From assembly GCA_029959295.1 (NCBI GenBank), contig JASCOH010000001.1, positions 620,001-684,000 on the forward strand: 64,000 nt of DNA, in the 5' to 3' direction. This document shows positions 54,033 through 63,231 of the stretch, in pieces. Made by a program: the position numbers and the translations under genes. Below the pieces are notes generated by a model. It saw nothing but the letters and a program-made list of their open reading frames with translations, did not search any database and was not told where the DNA came from. The stretch's first letter is position 1. The number at the start of each line of letters is the position of its first letter. The stretch comes from Flavobacteriaceae bacterium PS02334 (GTDB lineage Bacteria > Bacteroidota > Bacteroidia > Flavobacteriales > Flavobacteriaceae).

Positions 54033-55433
54033 ATGAAAAAAACGCTTTTATTTTTACTTACAATTTTCACTATTTCTGCCTTTTCCCAAGACATTACTGG
54101 TGAATGGAACGGACTTTTGAAAACGCCCGGAAAACAACTTACAATTATTCTAAAAATCAGCAAATTAGACTCTGGATACAGCGCCACGCTTGACAGTCCG
54201 GATCAAGGCGCAACCGGAATTCAAGTCACAACGACCACTTTTGTAACTCCGGTTTTGAATTTTTCTATTGCTGGAGCAAAAATTGACTACGAAGGAATTT
54301 TAGGCGAAGACAAAATCATCCGAGGGAATTTCAAGCAAGGAATTTATACTTTCCCATTAGATCTTTCTCGGGAAAAAGTGGAAAAAGAAAAGCTAAAAAG
54401 ACCGCAAGAACCCGTAAAACCTTATCCTTATGTTTCTGAAGATATTACTTTTGAAAATAAAAAAGAAGCCGTGACTTTGGCAGGAACATTGACTTTTCCA
54501 AAGAAAACGGGCACTTTTCCTGCAGTAGTTTTAATCAGCGGAAGCGGTCCTCAAAATCGCGATGAAGAACTTTTGGGACACAAGCCCTTTTTAGTATTAT
54601 CAGATTTTTTAACTCGAAACGGAATCGCAGTTTTGCGTTTCGACGACAGAGGAACCGGAGCTTCCAAAGGAGATTTTAAAAAAGCGACAACGCAAAATTT
54701 TGCTACCGATGTTGAAGCCGCAGTAAATTACTTAAAGACTAGAAAAGAAATAAACAAAGCAAAAATCGGATTGATTGGCCACAGCGAAGGTGGCGTTATC
54801 GCCCCAATCGTTGCCACGACTTCAAAAGACATTCGATTTATTATTTTGCTCGCAGGAATGGGAATTCCGGGCGACCAATTGCTTTTATTGCAGCAGGGAT
54901 TGATCAAAAAAGCATCTGGAATAAATGAAGACGAAATCAAACTCTCGCAAATTTTCAATGAAGGATTATTTGAAATGGTGAAAAAAGCGCCAAATGCTAC
55001 AGCTTTAAAAACCGATTTAGACAATTATCTAAAAGAGAAACTAAGTTCTATGCCTGAAGCTGAAAAGGCGGGAATGACTGATGCAGATTTCGTAAAATCT
55101 ATAGAAATTCAATTGTTATCGCCTTGGATGCAAAATTTTATAAAATATGATCCAAAACCTGTTTTAGAAAAAGTAAAATGTCCTGTATTGGCGCTTAATG
55201 GCGAAAAAGATTTGCAAGTTCCTCCAAAAGAAAATCTAGAAGCAATTGAAACTGCTTTGGCAAAAGGAGGTAATACGAAAGTGAGAATAAAAGAACTTCC
55301 TGGATTAAATCATTTATTTCAAGAAGCCAATACCGGATCTCCATCAGAATATGCTACAATCGAGCAAACCTTCTCTCCCATTGCTTTGGAAGAAATCATA
55401 AAATGGATTGGATTGCAAACAAAAGGAAAATAA
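54033..55433 (+). CDS. Exported alpha/beta hydrolase with N-terminal beta domain
   Basis: 466 residues from the ATG at 54033, which gives a clean signal peptide (MKKTLLFLLTIFTISAFSQ); an ATG seven codons upstream spoils it. An N-terminal beta-rich domain (about 20-135, DITGEWNGLLKTPGKQLTI) precedes the hydrolase. Oxyanion region LISGSGPQNRDEELLGHKPF, nucleophile Ser in IGLIGHSEGGVIAP, acid Asp in LALNGEKDLQVPPKEN and His in LPGLNHLFQEANTG. Probably a periplasmic esterase; substrate unknown. Confidence 0.9.
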   Translation: MKKTLLFLLTIFTISAFSQDITGEWNGLLKTPGKQLTIILKISKLDSGYSATLDSPDQGATGIQVTTTTFVTPVLNFSIAGAKIDYEGILGEDKIIRGNFKQGIYTFPLDLSREKVEKEKLKRPQEPVKPYPYVSEDITFENKKEAVTLAGTLTFPKKTGTFPAVVLISGSGPQNRDEELLGHKPFLVLSDFLTRNGIAVLRFDDRGTGASKGDFKKATTQNFATDVEAAVNYLKTRKEINKAKIGLIGHSEGGVIAPIVATTSKDIRFIILLAGMGIPGDQLLLLQQGLIKKASGINEDEIKLSQIFNEGLFEMVKKAPNATALKTDLDNYLKEKLSSMPEAEKAGMTDADFVKSIEIQLLSPWMQNFIKYDPKPVLEKVKCPVLALNGEKDLQVPPKENLEAIETALAKGGNTKVRIKELPGLNHLFQEANTGSPSEYATIEQTFSPIALEEIIKWIGLQTKGK

Positions 55434-55532
55434 TTTGAGCAAATTAATTTGAAAATAAAATATTTATATTGATTGCTAAAATAGTATTCACTACATTTAT
55501 TTAAAAATTACTAATATTTAATTCATAGAGCC

Positions 55533-55643
55533 ATGGCAAAGAGTCAAGACGCAAAGAAAACCGTAAAAAAAGAACCTCTTAAAACGGCAAAAGAGAAAAA
55601 AGAGGAAAAACGCGAAAAGAAAAATACTCCAAAAAGAGACTAA
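55533..55643 (+). CDS. Lysine-rich microprotein (36 aa)
   Basis: A 36-residue ORF, MAKSQDAKKTVKKEPLKTAK then EKKEEKREKKNTPKRD, with about half Lys or Arg and no hydrophobic core; predicted disordered. It lies between the hydrolase and the antiporter genes and ends 5 nt before a strong terminator. Similar Lys-rich small ORFs, with MA...KKxVKKEPxKTxKEKK, are familiar to me from flavobacteria. Possible role: nucleic-acid or ribosome binding; not established. Confidence 0.7.
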   Translation: MAKSQDAKKTVKKEPLKTAKEKKEEKREKKNTPKRD

Positions 55644-55648
55644 ATTTT

Positions 55649-55678
55649 AATCCCCGATTTATATTGGGGATTTTTTTT
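55649..55678 (+). terminator. Terminator after the Lys-rich microprotein gene
   Basis: AATCCCC and GGGGATT arms with a 10-nt loop and an 8-T run. Confidence 0.85.
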
Positions 55679-55731
55679 GCCAAACTTTTCCAAAAAGGAC
55701 ATCGCAGGTTTTCATTCTAGCTCTCGTTTTT

Positions 55732-55739
55732 TATATTTG
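55732..55739 (+). promoter_or_regulatory. -7 box of the antiporter gene
   Basis: TATATTTG, 25 nt before the ATG at 55765. Confidence 0.45.
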
Positions 55740-55764
55740 TAAAAAGCCAAAATTATTTATATAT

Positions 55765-57021
55765 ATGGAGTTATACTACTCGTTTTCTGTTCTTATCGTT
55801 TTAGCCTCGTTTTTTGCTTACTTGAACATTCGCTTCCTGAAATTGCCTTCCACAATCGGCATCATGATTATTGCGATGATAAGTTCAATGCTGCTGGTTA
55901 TTACTGGAAATATCTTTCCAAAAACATTCCTTAACTTTTCGAAATTGATCGCTGAATTTGACTTTACAGAAGTCTTGATGGGAGCGATGCTAAACTTTCT
56001 TCTTTTTGCCGGAGCGGTTCATATTAACTTGAAAGATTTGCGTGAACAACGAGGGCCGATAATGGTTTTCTCGACCGTCAGCGTACTTATTTCAACGCTT
56101 GCCATAGGCATCATTTTAGATTTTGTAACTGATTTAGCCCATATCGATATTCCTTTTATTTATTGCTTATTATTTGGAGCTTTGATTTCTCCGACTGATC
56201 CAATTGCGGTTTTGAGTATTTTGAAAGATGCCAAAGTTCCGAAATCACTTGAGACAAAAATTGCTGGAGAATCACTTTTTAATGATGGCGTTGCGGTAGT
56301 AATTTTTGCCGTAATTCTGCAATTGGCACAAGATCCGGCGAGTGATTTTTCAATGACTCACGTTTCTTGGCTATTGATAAAAGAAGCTTTGGGCGGTTTT
56401 ATTTTAGGAACTGTTTTAGGGATTCAAGCCAGCAAAGCTATGCGAAAAGTAGACGATTACAAAGTGTCAGTTTTAATCACTTTGTCAGTTGTAATGGGCG
56501 GTTATTTGATTGCACATGCGGCACATATTTCCGGTCCGTTGACGATGGTTGCTGCGGGAATTATCATCGGGAATTATGGCAAAAAAACAGCGATGTCACC
56601 TACTACAAAAGATTATCTGAATAAATTTTGGGAATTGATTGATGAAATATTAAATGCAATTTTGTTTCTTTTTATAGGATTTGAATTACTGCTAATTCCA
56701 GATATTTTGAGCTATTGGCCAATTGGAATTGCCTGTATCGGAATCGTTTTATTCTCAAGATTTATTTCTATCTGGATTCCGACGAAAATTATTCCTTTCA
56801 GGAAAAAATTTGAGCCTTCAACAATTAAAATTTTAGTTTGGGGCGGACTTCGAGGCGGTGTTTCCATTGCTTTGGCACTGTCAATTGCCGAAGGCCCAAA
56901 TAAGCAGATTATCTTGGCAATAACTTATTTTGTAGTTGTGTTTTCAATTATCGTACAAGGATTAACGATTGGCAAACTGGCTAACAAAATCTTGCCGAAA
57001 GCCAGAACCGCAACTTTATAG
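55765..57021 (+). CDS. Na+/H+ (NhaP/CPA1-type) antiporter
   Basis: Inner-membrane exchanger, 418 residues with about 12-13 helices. The conserved core is LLFGALISPTDPIAVLSILK with the ion-binding Asp, ESLFNDGVAVVIFAVILQLA with the second Asp, and a late helix with LVWGGLRGGVSIALALSI (Arg). No C-terminal regulatory (TrkA/CNMP) domain is present. The likely role is cytoplasmic pH and Na+ homeostasis. It ends the plus-strand series, facing an FAD-linked dehydrogenase gene. Confidence 0.92.
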   Translation: MELYYSFSVLIVLASFFAYLNIRFLKLPSTIGIMIIAMISSMLLVITGNIFPKTFLNFSKLIAEFDFTEVLMGAMLNFLLFAGAVHINLKDLREQRGPIMVFSTVSVLISTLAIGIILDFVTDLAHIDIPFIYCLLFGALISPTDPIAVLSILKDAKVPKSLETKIAGESLFNDGVAVVIFAVILQLAQDPASDFSMTHVSWLLIKEALGGFILGTVLGIQASKAMRKVDDYKVSVLITLSVVMGGYLIAHAAHISGPLTMVAAGIIIGNYGKKTAMSPTTKDYLNKFWELIDEILNAILFLFIGFELLLIPDILSYWPIGIACIGIVLFSRFISIWIPTKIIPFRKKFEPSTIKILVWGGLRGGVSIALALSIAEGPNKQIILAITYFVVVFSIIVQGLTIGKLANKILPKARTATL

Positions 57022-57025
57022 AGAA

Positions 57026-57081
57026 ATAGAAATCTGTAAATCTGTGGTAAAAAACACACCGCAGATTCACAGATTTTCTAT
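57026..57081. repeat. Inverted cacagatt repeat (copy D), possible terminator
   Basis: ATAGAAATCTGTAAATCTG is followed by a complement ending CACAGATTTTCTAT; it fills the whole 67-bp gap between convergent genes. Confidence 0.75.
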
Positions 57082-57088
57082 CTTAAAA

Positions 57089-58501
57089 TCACAAAGAATC
57101 TGGTAAAACTTTCCCTGGATTCATAATATTTTTAGGATCAAAAACAGACTTTATTCCTTTCATCAGAAGCAATTGGGTTTGGCTGAAAGCAATATCCATA
57201 TAATTTTTTTGAACGTAACCGATGCCGTGTTCGCCTGATAAAGTTCCTTTTAAAGCAACGGTCAATTCGAATATCTCTCGAATTCCTTTTGGAATTTCGG
57301 TGTTCCAATCTTCGTCTGACATTTCGCCTTTTACGATATTTACGTGCAAATTTCCGTCGCCCGCGTGACCATAACAGACTGATTTGAATCCGTATTTATT
57401 TCCTATAGATTTAATTCCTTCTAATAATTTTGGCAGTTCATATCTTGGCACGACCGTGTCTTCCTCCTTATAAATTGAATTTGATTTCACCGCTTCCCCT
57501 ACTGCTCTTCTCAATTTCCAAAGTGCATTTTTCTGGTCTTCTGAATCGGCGAAAAGTATTTCATCGATGTCAAATTGTTCTAAAACTTCGGTAATTTTTT
57601 CTGCTTCTGAAAACAAAACATCTGGATAATTTCCGTCTACTTCAATCAGCAAATGTGCTTTTACTTCGTCTTTTATATGCAAGCTAACGCCGTCCACAAA
57701 ACGCAACGTCCAATCGATCGCATCACGTTCCATAAATTCTAAAGCACTTGGCGTAATTCCGGCTTTAAAAATTTTTGCAACAGCTTCACAAGCTTGGCTC
57801 GAATTGAAAAAAGGAACTAGCATCAAAATATTATGAGAATTTTTTGGAAGCAGTTTCATTACGATTTTGGTAATAATTCCTAGCGTTCCTTCACTTCCAA
57901 CCATCAACTGTGTCAAATTATATCCGGTAGAATTTTTTAAGGTATTTGCTCCAGTCCAAATAATTTCTCCATTAGGCAAAACTACTTCCAGATTTAAGAC
58001 ATAATCTTTAGTAACGCCATATTTCACGGCTCTTGCACCGCCAGCATTTTCGGCCACATTTCCGCCAATAAAACAACTGCCGCGGCTGCTTGGATCTGGC
58101 GGATAGAAAAGGCTTTTTTCAAGAACGGCTTCCTGTAAAGTCTGGGTTACAACACCAGGTTCAACGGTTACTTGAAGATTTTGCTCGTCAATGTGAAGAA
58201 TTTTATTGAAACGATCCATTGAAAGTCCGATTCCTCCATAAATTGACAAAGCACCGCCGCTCAAACCCGTTCTTCCGCCAATTGGCGTCACCGGAATTTC
58301 ATATTGAAAAGCCAGTTTCATTATCTCAGAAATCTCTTCGACAGTTCCGGGTTTCAGAACTACGCTTGGCGGAAAAACATAATCTTCCGTTTCATCGTGG
58401 CCGTAATTATTGCGAGTTTCTTGATCTAAAAAAAGAAATGACTGGCCGACAATCGCTTGAAGCTGGCCAATCATTTCTGGAGATAAAATATCAGTTTTCA
58501 T
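57089..58501 (-). CDS. FAD-linked oxidase (GlcD/D-lactate-dehydrogenase type)
   Basis: 470 residues; cytosolic or peripheral 2-hydroxyacid dehydrogenase of the VAO flavin family. The FAD-binding domain holds PIGGRTGLSGGALSIYGGI and PDPSSRGSCFIGGNVAENAG. The C-terminal catalytic domain has KSVCYGHAGDGNLHVNIVKG and LSGEHGIGYVQKNYMD, with metal and substrate His. Substrate (glycolate, D-lactate or 2-hydroxyglutarate) cannot be told. No Fe-S partner (GlcF) is next to it. A -7 box TATTTTTG lies at 58531-58538 (minus). Confidence 0.92.
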   Translation of the reverse strand: MKTDILSPEMIGQLQAIVGQSFLFLDQETRNNYGHDETEDYVFPPSVVLKPGTVEEISEIMKLAFQYEIPVTPIGGRTGLSGGALSIYGGIGLSMDRFNKILHIDEQNLQVTVEPGVVTQTLQEAVLEKSLFYPPDPSSRGSCFIGGNVAENAGGARAVKYGVTKDYVLNLEVVLPNGEIIWTGANTLKNSTGYNLTQLMVGSEGTLGIITKIVMKLLPKNSHNILMLVPFFNSSQACEAVAKIFKAGITPSALEFMERDAIDWTLRFVDGVSLHIKDEVKAHLLIEVDGNYPDVLFSEAEKITEVLEQFDIDEILFADSEDQKNALWKLRRAVGEAVKSNSIYKEEDTVVPRYELPKLLEGIKSIGNKYGFKSVCYGHAGDGNLHVNIVKGEMSDEDWNTEIPKGIREIFELTVALKGTLSGEHGIGYVQKNYMDIAFSQTQLLLMKGIKSVFDPKNIMNPGKVLPDSL

Positions 58502-58588
58502 AGTAGTAATTTCAATCGGTAATCGATTTTCAAAAATACTATTTATTTATGAGTAAGAATATGCAGTTTTTACTTTTATCAAAAAGAA

Positions 58589-58662
58589 AATGCCACAGAT
58601 TAAAGGATTAAAAAGGATTCATTTTATAAAAAATCCGTGGAAATAATTTAATCTGTGGCAAA
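58589..58662. repeat. Inverted cacagatt repeat (copy E)
   Basis: Perfect 14-bp arms TGCCACAGATTAAA (58591-58604) and TTTAATCTGTGGCA (58647-58660); an inner AAAAAGGATT/AATCC pair extends it. Confidence 0.85.
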
Positions 58663-58679
58663 ATAATTTTAGTCAAAAC

Positions 58680-59114
58680 TTAATAATTTGTAGGCTTTGT
58701 TTTCTTATAAATAAAATGGTCAATCGAATATTTTCCGCTTCCTGTAACAAATAATACTAAGTAAATCAACAGATACAAAGTCGCTAATTCGCGTTCTTGA
58801 AAACCTTGTTCGCCATGGACTACAAAAACGGCTATAACCATAGTTATAATCAACGGAATTACCACCAAACGTGTAGCAAAACCTACGAAAAGCAATCCTG
58901 AACAAATAACTTCTGCAAAAACAGCCAAACTTAAAGAAGCCGAATGACCGACACCAAGCGGATCTGGAAACTGGCTGGTATCAGCGCCTGACATCAGCAT
59001 TTGCCACTTTCCGATTCCGTGAACAAGCATAAAGCAACTCACTGTCGCCCTGAGAATGAACAGCATCATATTGGTAAAACCCTTATTTTGCGCTGTACTA
59101 AAAATTTTCATCAT
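58680..59114 (-). CDS. DoxX family membrane protein
   Basis: 144 residues with four membrane helices and the DoxX features LMLFILRATVSCFMLVHGIG, AVFAEVICSGLLFVGFATRL and FQERELATLYLLIYLVLFVT. DoxX proteins are inner-membrane proteins linked to thiol or redox stress; no enzyme function is certain. Starts with two consecutive ATGs; either works. Function of this copy unknown. Confidence 0.88.
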   Translation of the reverse strand: MMKIFSTAQNKGFTNMMLFILRATVSCFMLVHGIGKWQMLMSGADTSQFPDPLGVGHSASLSLAVFAEVICSGLLFVGFATRLVVIPLIITMVIAVFVVHGEQGFQERELATLYLLIYLVLFVTGSGKYSIDHFIYKKTKPTNY

Positions 59115-59191
59115 GATTTCTGTGATTTTTAGGTTGTATTTCTAGAACCCTAAATTTACAGAAATTAACAGGATTAAAACCGCAACTGACG

Positions 59192-60403
59192 TTAAATTTT
59201 CTTTTTCAAATTTGGAAGGAATAGCGCTATGATTCCGATTAGCGGTAAAAAAGCACAGATTTGGTAGACTCTTTCGATTCCGATATGATCGGCTGTGTAG
59301 CCTAATAATGCCGAACCGAGTCCGCCCATTCCGAAAGCAAATCCGTAGAAAAGTCCGGAAACCATTCCGAGTTTTTTTGGAAGCAATTCTTGTGCATACA
59401 CTAGAATTGCAGGAAAGGCTGAAGATATAATCAATCCGATAACTACCGATAAAACGCCTGTCCAAAATAAATCGACATACGGCAATAGTAAGGCAAAAGG
59501 CGCGGCTCCTAAAACTGAAAACCAAATGACATATTTTCTTCCAAATTTATCTCCCATCGGTCCTCCCATCAAAGTTCCGACAGCACAAGACGCTAAAAAT
59601 AAAAACAAATGAAACTGTGCATCTTGAACTGAAAGATTGAATTTTTCTATCAAATAAAAAGTAAAATAGCTTGACATGCTGGCCATATAAAAAAACTTCG
59701 AAAAGATCAAAACAAGCAAGATTACTACCGAAATAATAATTTTATTTTTGGACAAATCAGGAAGAATGATTTCCACTTTTTTCTTCGAGCGTAAGGTCAA
59801 ATGATTGTCATACCAAATGGCAATATGTCGCAACACAAACAGCGCAATCGTTGCCACAATCACAAAAATAAGGATATATCTTTGGTCATTTGGAACTACC
59901 AAAAGCGCCACTAACAAAGGTCCGATTGCGGTTCCTGCATTTCCTCCTAATTGAAAAACAGATTGTGCCAGACCACGTTTTCCGCCGGAAGCCAAGAACG
60001 AAATTCGGGAAGCTTCGGGGTGAAAGATGGAAGAACCGATTCCGACTAAAATCACGGAAAGAATTATTATATAAAAATGATGCGCAAAAGACAATAAAAC
60101 GATACCGCAAAGCGTGAAAAGCATTCCGTAAATCTGGGAATAAGGCTGTGGTTTTTTATCGGTATAAAATCCGACGAAAGGCTGTAAAATCGAAGCGGCC
60201 ATTTGATAGGCAAAAGTGATCAATCCGATTTGGGTAAATGACAATTTATAGCTTTCTTTCAAAATTGGATATACCGACGGAATCACCGCCTGCAGCATAT
60301 CGTTTAGCAAATGTGCAAAAGCGATTGAAAATAAAATGGGGTAAACCGTTTTTTGTACGTTATCAGTGCTGACTGGGGAAGCAGCGTTTAAAGTATCTTT
60401 CAT
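59192..60403 (-). CDS. MFS exporter, fosmidomycin-resistance (Fsr) type
   Basis: 403-residue major facilitator, 12 helices. Family features: FAHLLNDMLQAVIPSVYPIL (helix 1), LVGIGSSIFHPEASRISFLA and FQLGGNAGTAIGPLLVALLV, the middle loop with SKKKVEIILPDLSKNK, and late GMVSGLFYGFAFGMGGLGSA. This matches Fsr-like exporters, which pump fosmidomycin and other compounds; the actual substrate is unknown. A -7-like box TACTTTTG is at 60423-60430 (minus). Confidence 0.9.
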   Translation of the reverse strand: MKDTLNAASPVSTDNVQKTVYPILFSIAFAHLLNDMLQAVIPSVYPILKESYKLSFTQIGLITFAYQMAASILQPFVGFYTDKKPQPYSQIYGMLFTLCGIVLLSFAHHFYIIILSVILVGIGSSIFHPEASRISFLASGGKRGLAQSVFQLGGNAGTAIGPLLVALLVVPNDQRYILIFVIVATIALFVLRHIAIWYDNHLTLRSKKKVEIILPDLSKNKIIISVVILLVLIFSKFFYMASMSSYFTFYLIEKFNLSVQDAQFHLFLFLASCAVGTLMGGPMGDKFGRKYVIWFSVLGAAPFALLLPYVDLFWTGVLSVVIGLIISSAFPAILVYAQELLPKKLGMVSGLFYGFAFGMGGLGSALLGYTADHIGIERVYQICAFLPLIGIIALFLPNLKKKI

Positions 60404-60484
60404 AGGATTTCAAATTCTGGTGCAAAAGTACGCTTCAAAAGCTAAATTAAATCTTAAAAAGAGATAATTTATAGTTTGGTTTTT

Positions 60485-61396
60485 TTATAAAACACTCAAA
60501 ATATAATACCAAAAAGCAAGAGAAATAAAAGAAATCGGGATTCCGAAACCAATCATCATGCTGCTTAATTTTGGTTTTAATCCGTAACTAGATGCTAAAA
60601 TTGCTGCCGTAATCATTGGCGCCATTGCCGATTCTAAAATAGAAACATCGACTTCGATTCCGTCTCCTTTCAAAATAAATTTATAGCCGATTAAGAAGAA
60701 TAAAGGCGTGATTATTAATTTGAAAAGCAATCCTAAAGTTAAAAAATTCCAATGCTGGCTTCGTCTGTCAATCTTTAATTGCAATCCGACAGCGACTAAA
60801 GCAATTGGCGTAACCGTATTTCCTAAACGCTGAAAAATAGATTGCAAATCTTCTGCGAAATCAAACTTTAGAATATTCATCATTACGGCCAAGAAAAAAG
60901 CAATAAATGGCGGAAACAATAAAATTTTTGAAGCAATTGCTTTTGGATTCGGAGTTCCTTTGGAATAAAAGGAAGCGACTATAATTCCCAAAGTTGCCAT
61001 TACCACGAAGGTTCCGGGCTGGTCGACGATGATTGCGGTTTCTAATCCTTTTTTTCCGTAAAGCGCTTCAATTACTGGAAATCCTACAAAGGAAGTATTT
61101 CCTAATCCGCCAGTTAAAACTAGACAACCGATGAGTTTTTTGGACCAGCCGAAATATTTTCCGAGCGAAGTAAAAAATAGAAAAGCTAATAAAAATCCGA
61201 TCCAAGCAATTCCGAGCGGAAATAAAAGTTTGGTGCTGATTTCAATTTCTGGAATGTAGAATAAGGCTAAAGCTGGCAGAGAAATATAGATAACAAATTG
61301 GTTCAAAACCTGATGTGAATTCGCTGGAAACGCTTTTACTCTTTGCAAAGCGATTCCTAAAATCATACATAGAAATAGTAAGATTATGCTATCCAT
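60485..61396 (-). CDS. AEC family transporter (auxin-efflux-carrier type)
   Basis: 303 residues, about ten membrane helices. Family features in order: QVLNQFVIYISLPALALFYI, GCLVLTGGLGNTSFVGFPVI (helix break typical of AEC), and a last helix near FGIPISFISLAFWYYILSVL. Bacterial members (MleP, YwkB types) move malate, malonate or related acids. No decarboxylase is nearby, so the substrate is open. It lies 32 bp after the Bcr-type MFS gene on the same strand and could be co-transcribed. Confidence 0.9.
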   Translation of the reverse strand: MDSIILLFLCMILGIALQRVKAFPANSHQVLNQFVIYISLPALALFYIPEIEISTKLLFPLGIAWIGFLLAFLFFTSLGKYFGWSKKLIGCLVLTGGLGNTSFVGFPVIEALYGKKGLETAIIVDQPGTFVVMATLGIIVASFYSKGTPNPKAIASKILLFPPFIAFFLAVMMNILKFDFAEDLQSIFQRLGNTVTPIALVAVGLQLKIDRRSQHWNFLTLGLLFKLIITPLFFLIGYKFILKGDGIEVDVSILESAMAPMITAAILASSYGLKPKLSSMMIGFGIPISFISLAFWYYILSVL

Positions 61397-61428
61397 ATTT
61401 TGTTATAACATGCAACTTTGCGACTTTT

Positions 61429-62634
61429 TTAAGCGATTTCAGTCTTCCACTTCTTCACTTTAAAATTCAAAAGCAAGATAATCAAAAAGCAAACGGTGCC
61501 GCAGAAAAACATTCCGAAAACCATCGGAAAAGTTGTTCCGTTATGCAAAAGACTTACCAAAGCAGAAATTCCTGCGCCGGTAATCATTTGGATAAATCCG
61601 ATTAATGCCGAAGCGCTTCCTGCATTGTAAGTGAATGGCGCCAAAGCCAATGCGGTGCAATTTGGAACTAATAGTCCGAGCGAGAATAGAAATGTAAAAA
61701 TCATAGCGATTAAAAGTGCTGGCGACAATAAATCCAATCCGAATAAAACGAACATCAGAATTGAGATAAAAAGCAAAATTACACTTGAAATTGTAATCAC
61801 TTGAAGCGAAGTAAATTTATTCAAAAGCACACGATTTATCTGGCTCCCGATGATGAAACCCATTGCATTTCCTCCGAAAACCCAGCCATATTGCTGTTCT
61901 GTAAATCCATGAAATTTCATAAAAACAAAAGGCGATCCGCTGATGTAAGCGAACATTCCCGCCATCGCAATGCTGCTCGCCAAAGCATAATATAAAAATG
62001 TTTTTTCTTGCAAAACATCTCGGTAATCTTTCAAAACATCTTTGGCTTTCAGCGATTTTGCACGATTTGGATTCTTGCTTTCTGGTAAATATAAAAACAC
62101 CGAAACGATCAAAATAAAACTAAATGCTGTCAGGAAATAAAAAATTGTTCTCCATGTAGAAACCGTCAAAACCCAGCCACCGATTGTTGGTGCCAAAATG
62201 GGTGCCACACCCACAATCAGCATCAAAATCGAGAATATTTTTGCGATTTCAGAAACCGGAAATAAGTCGCGAACGACTGCCCTGCTAACCACCATCCCAA
62301 CGCAACCGCCTAAAGCCAAGACAACTCGCATGGCAATCAGCCAATTAATCGAAGGTGATAAAGCACAACCAATGGAAGCCAAAAGAAATACCGAAAGTCC
62401 AAAAATCAACGGTTTTTTTCTTCCGAATTTATCGGTAATTGGGCCATAAAATAATTGTCCGATGCTGATTCCGATGAAGTAGCTTGTTAATGATAAAGCC
62501 ACTTGGGAAATATCAGTATTTAATGATTTTGCAATCGAAGGAAATGCGGGAAGATACATATCGATGCTGAATGGCGCCAATGCAGATAAGCCTCCAAGGA
62601 TGAAAAGTATGGAGTATTTTTGTTTTGTGGTCAT
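61429..62634 (-). CDS. Bcr/CflA-type multidrug MFS exporter
   Basis: 401 residues, 12 helices. The family segments LGGLSALAPFSIDMYLPAFP and FYGPITDKFGRKKPLIFGLS, and RAVVRDLFPVSEIAKIFSIL, GWVFGGNAMGFIIGSQINRV and PFTYNAGSASALIGFIQMIT, are typical of the drug-resistance transporter Bcr/CflA group. It faces the Rrf2 gene across a 136-bp divergent region, so the Rrf2 regulator may control it. Minus-strand -7 box TAATTTTG at 62661-62668. Confidence 0.91.
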   Translation of the reverse strand: MTTKQKYSILFILGGLSALAPFSIDMYLPAFPSIAKSLNTDISQVALSLTSYFIGISIGQLFYGPITDKFGRKKPLIFGLSVFLLASIGCALSPSINWLIAMRVVLALGGCVGMVVSRAVVRDLFPVSEIAKIFSILMLIVGVAPILAPTIGGWVLTVSTWRTIFYFLTAFSFILIVSVFLYLPESKNPNRAKSLKAKDVLKDYRDVLQEKTFLYYALASSIAMAGMFAYISGSPFVFMKFHGFTEQQYGWVFGGNAMGFIIGSQINRVLLNKFTSLQVITISSVILLFISILMFVLFGLDLLSPALLIAMIFTFLFSLGLLVPNCTALALAPFTYNAGSASALIGFIQMITGAGISALVSLLHNGTTFPMVFGMFFCGTVCFLIILLLNFKVKKWKTEIA

Positions 62635-62743
62635 AAAATTTAGGGAATAATTTGAAGGCGCAAAATTAAGGCTTGGATATTTGTTTGAGTCGCTTTAAAT
62701 CTTAAATAATTCTTAATAAAATTTCCATTTAAAATAAACCAAC

Positions 62744-62751
62744 TAAATTTG
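62744..62751 (+). promoter_or_regulatory. -7 box of the Rrf2 gene
   Basis: TAAATTTG, 19 nt before the ATG at 62771, in the divergent region. Confidence 0.5.
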
Positions 62752-62770
62752 TAATATAATTTATTACAGT

Positions 62771-63178
62771 ATGATTTCAGGTAAATTCGCCATAACGCTT
62801 CACATTCTCACTTTGCTGTCAAAATTTCCAGATGAATATTTGTCTTCTGAATTTATTGCAGGAAGTATGAATCTGCATCCGGTTTTGGTTCGGAAGGAAA
62901 TTGCAAATCTGAAGAAAAATCATATTGTGGAAAGCAAAGAAGGAAAAAATGGCGGCACGAAATTGCTGAAACCCGCTTCTCAAATCAATCTTGACGATAT
63001 TTTTAAGATGACTTTTGAAACCGTTTCTTTGGGTTATTCAAAAAATGATCCGAATCCGGATTGCCCTGTCGGGAAACAGATTAACCAAAAACTTGATGAA
63101 TTATACTTAGATATCAATCAAAAAATCAGCACGCAATTGAGCGGGATTTCCTTGACGGAATTCTCAGATAAATTCTAG
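62771..63178 (+). CDS. Rrf2-family regulator (YwnA-like)
   Basis: 135-residue winged-HTH repressor. The HTH is in SSEFIAGSMNLHPVLVRKEI; the wing and NGGTKLLKPASQINLDDIF follow. Only one Cys is present (about residue 98, in DPNPDCPVGKQI), instead of the three that hold an Fe-S cluster in IscR/NsrR; that favours a thiol- or electrophile-sensing member like B. subtilis YwnA. The next gene is a YwnB-like protein, the same pair as in Bacillus. Confidence 0.88.
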   Translation: MISGKFAITLHILTLLSKFPDEYLSSEFIAGSMNLHPVLVRKEIANLKKNHIVESKEGKNGGTKLLKPASQINLDDIFKMTFETVSLGYSKNDPNPDCPVGKQINQKLDELYLDINQKISTQLSGISLTEFSDKF

Positions 63179-63231
63179 CTTTTTTTTAATTTAAACTGTA
63201 ACTTTTTTTATTACTTATAAATATATCTCTT

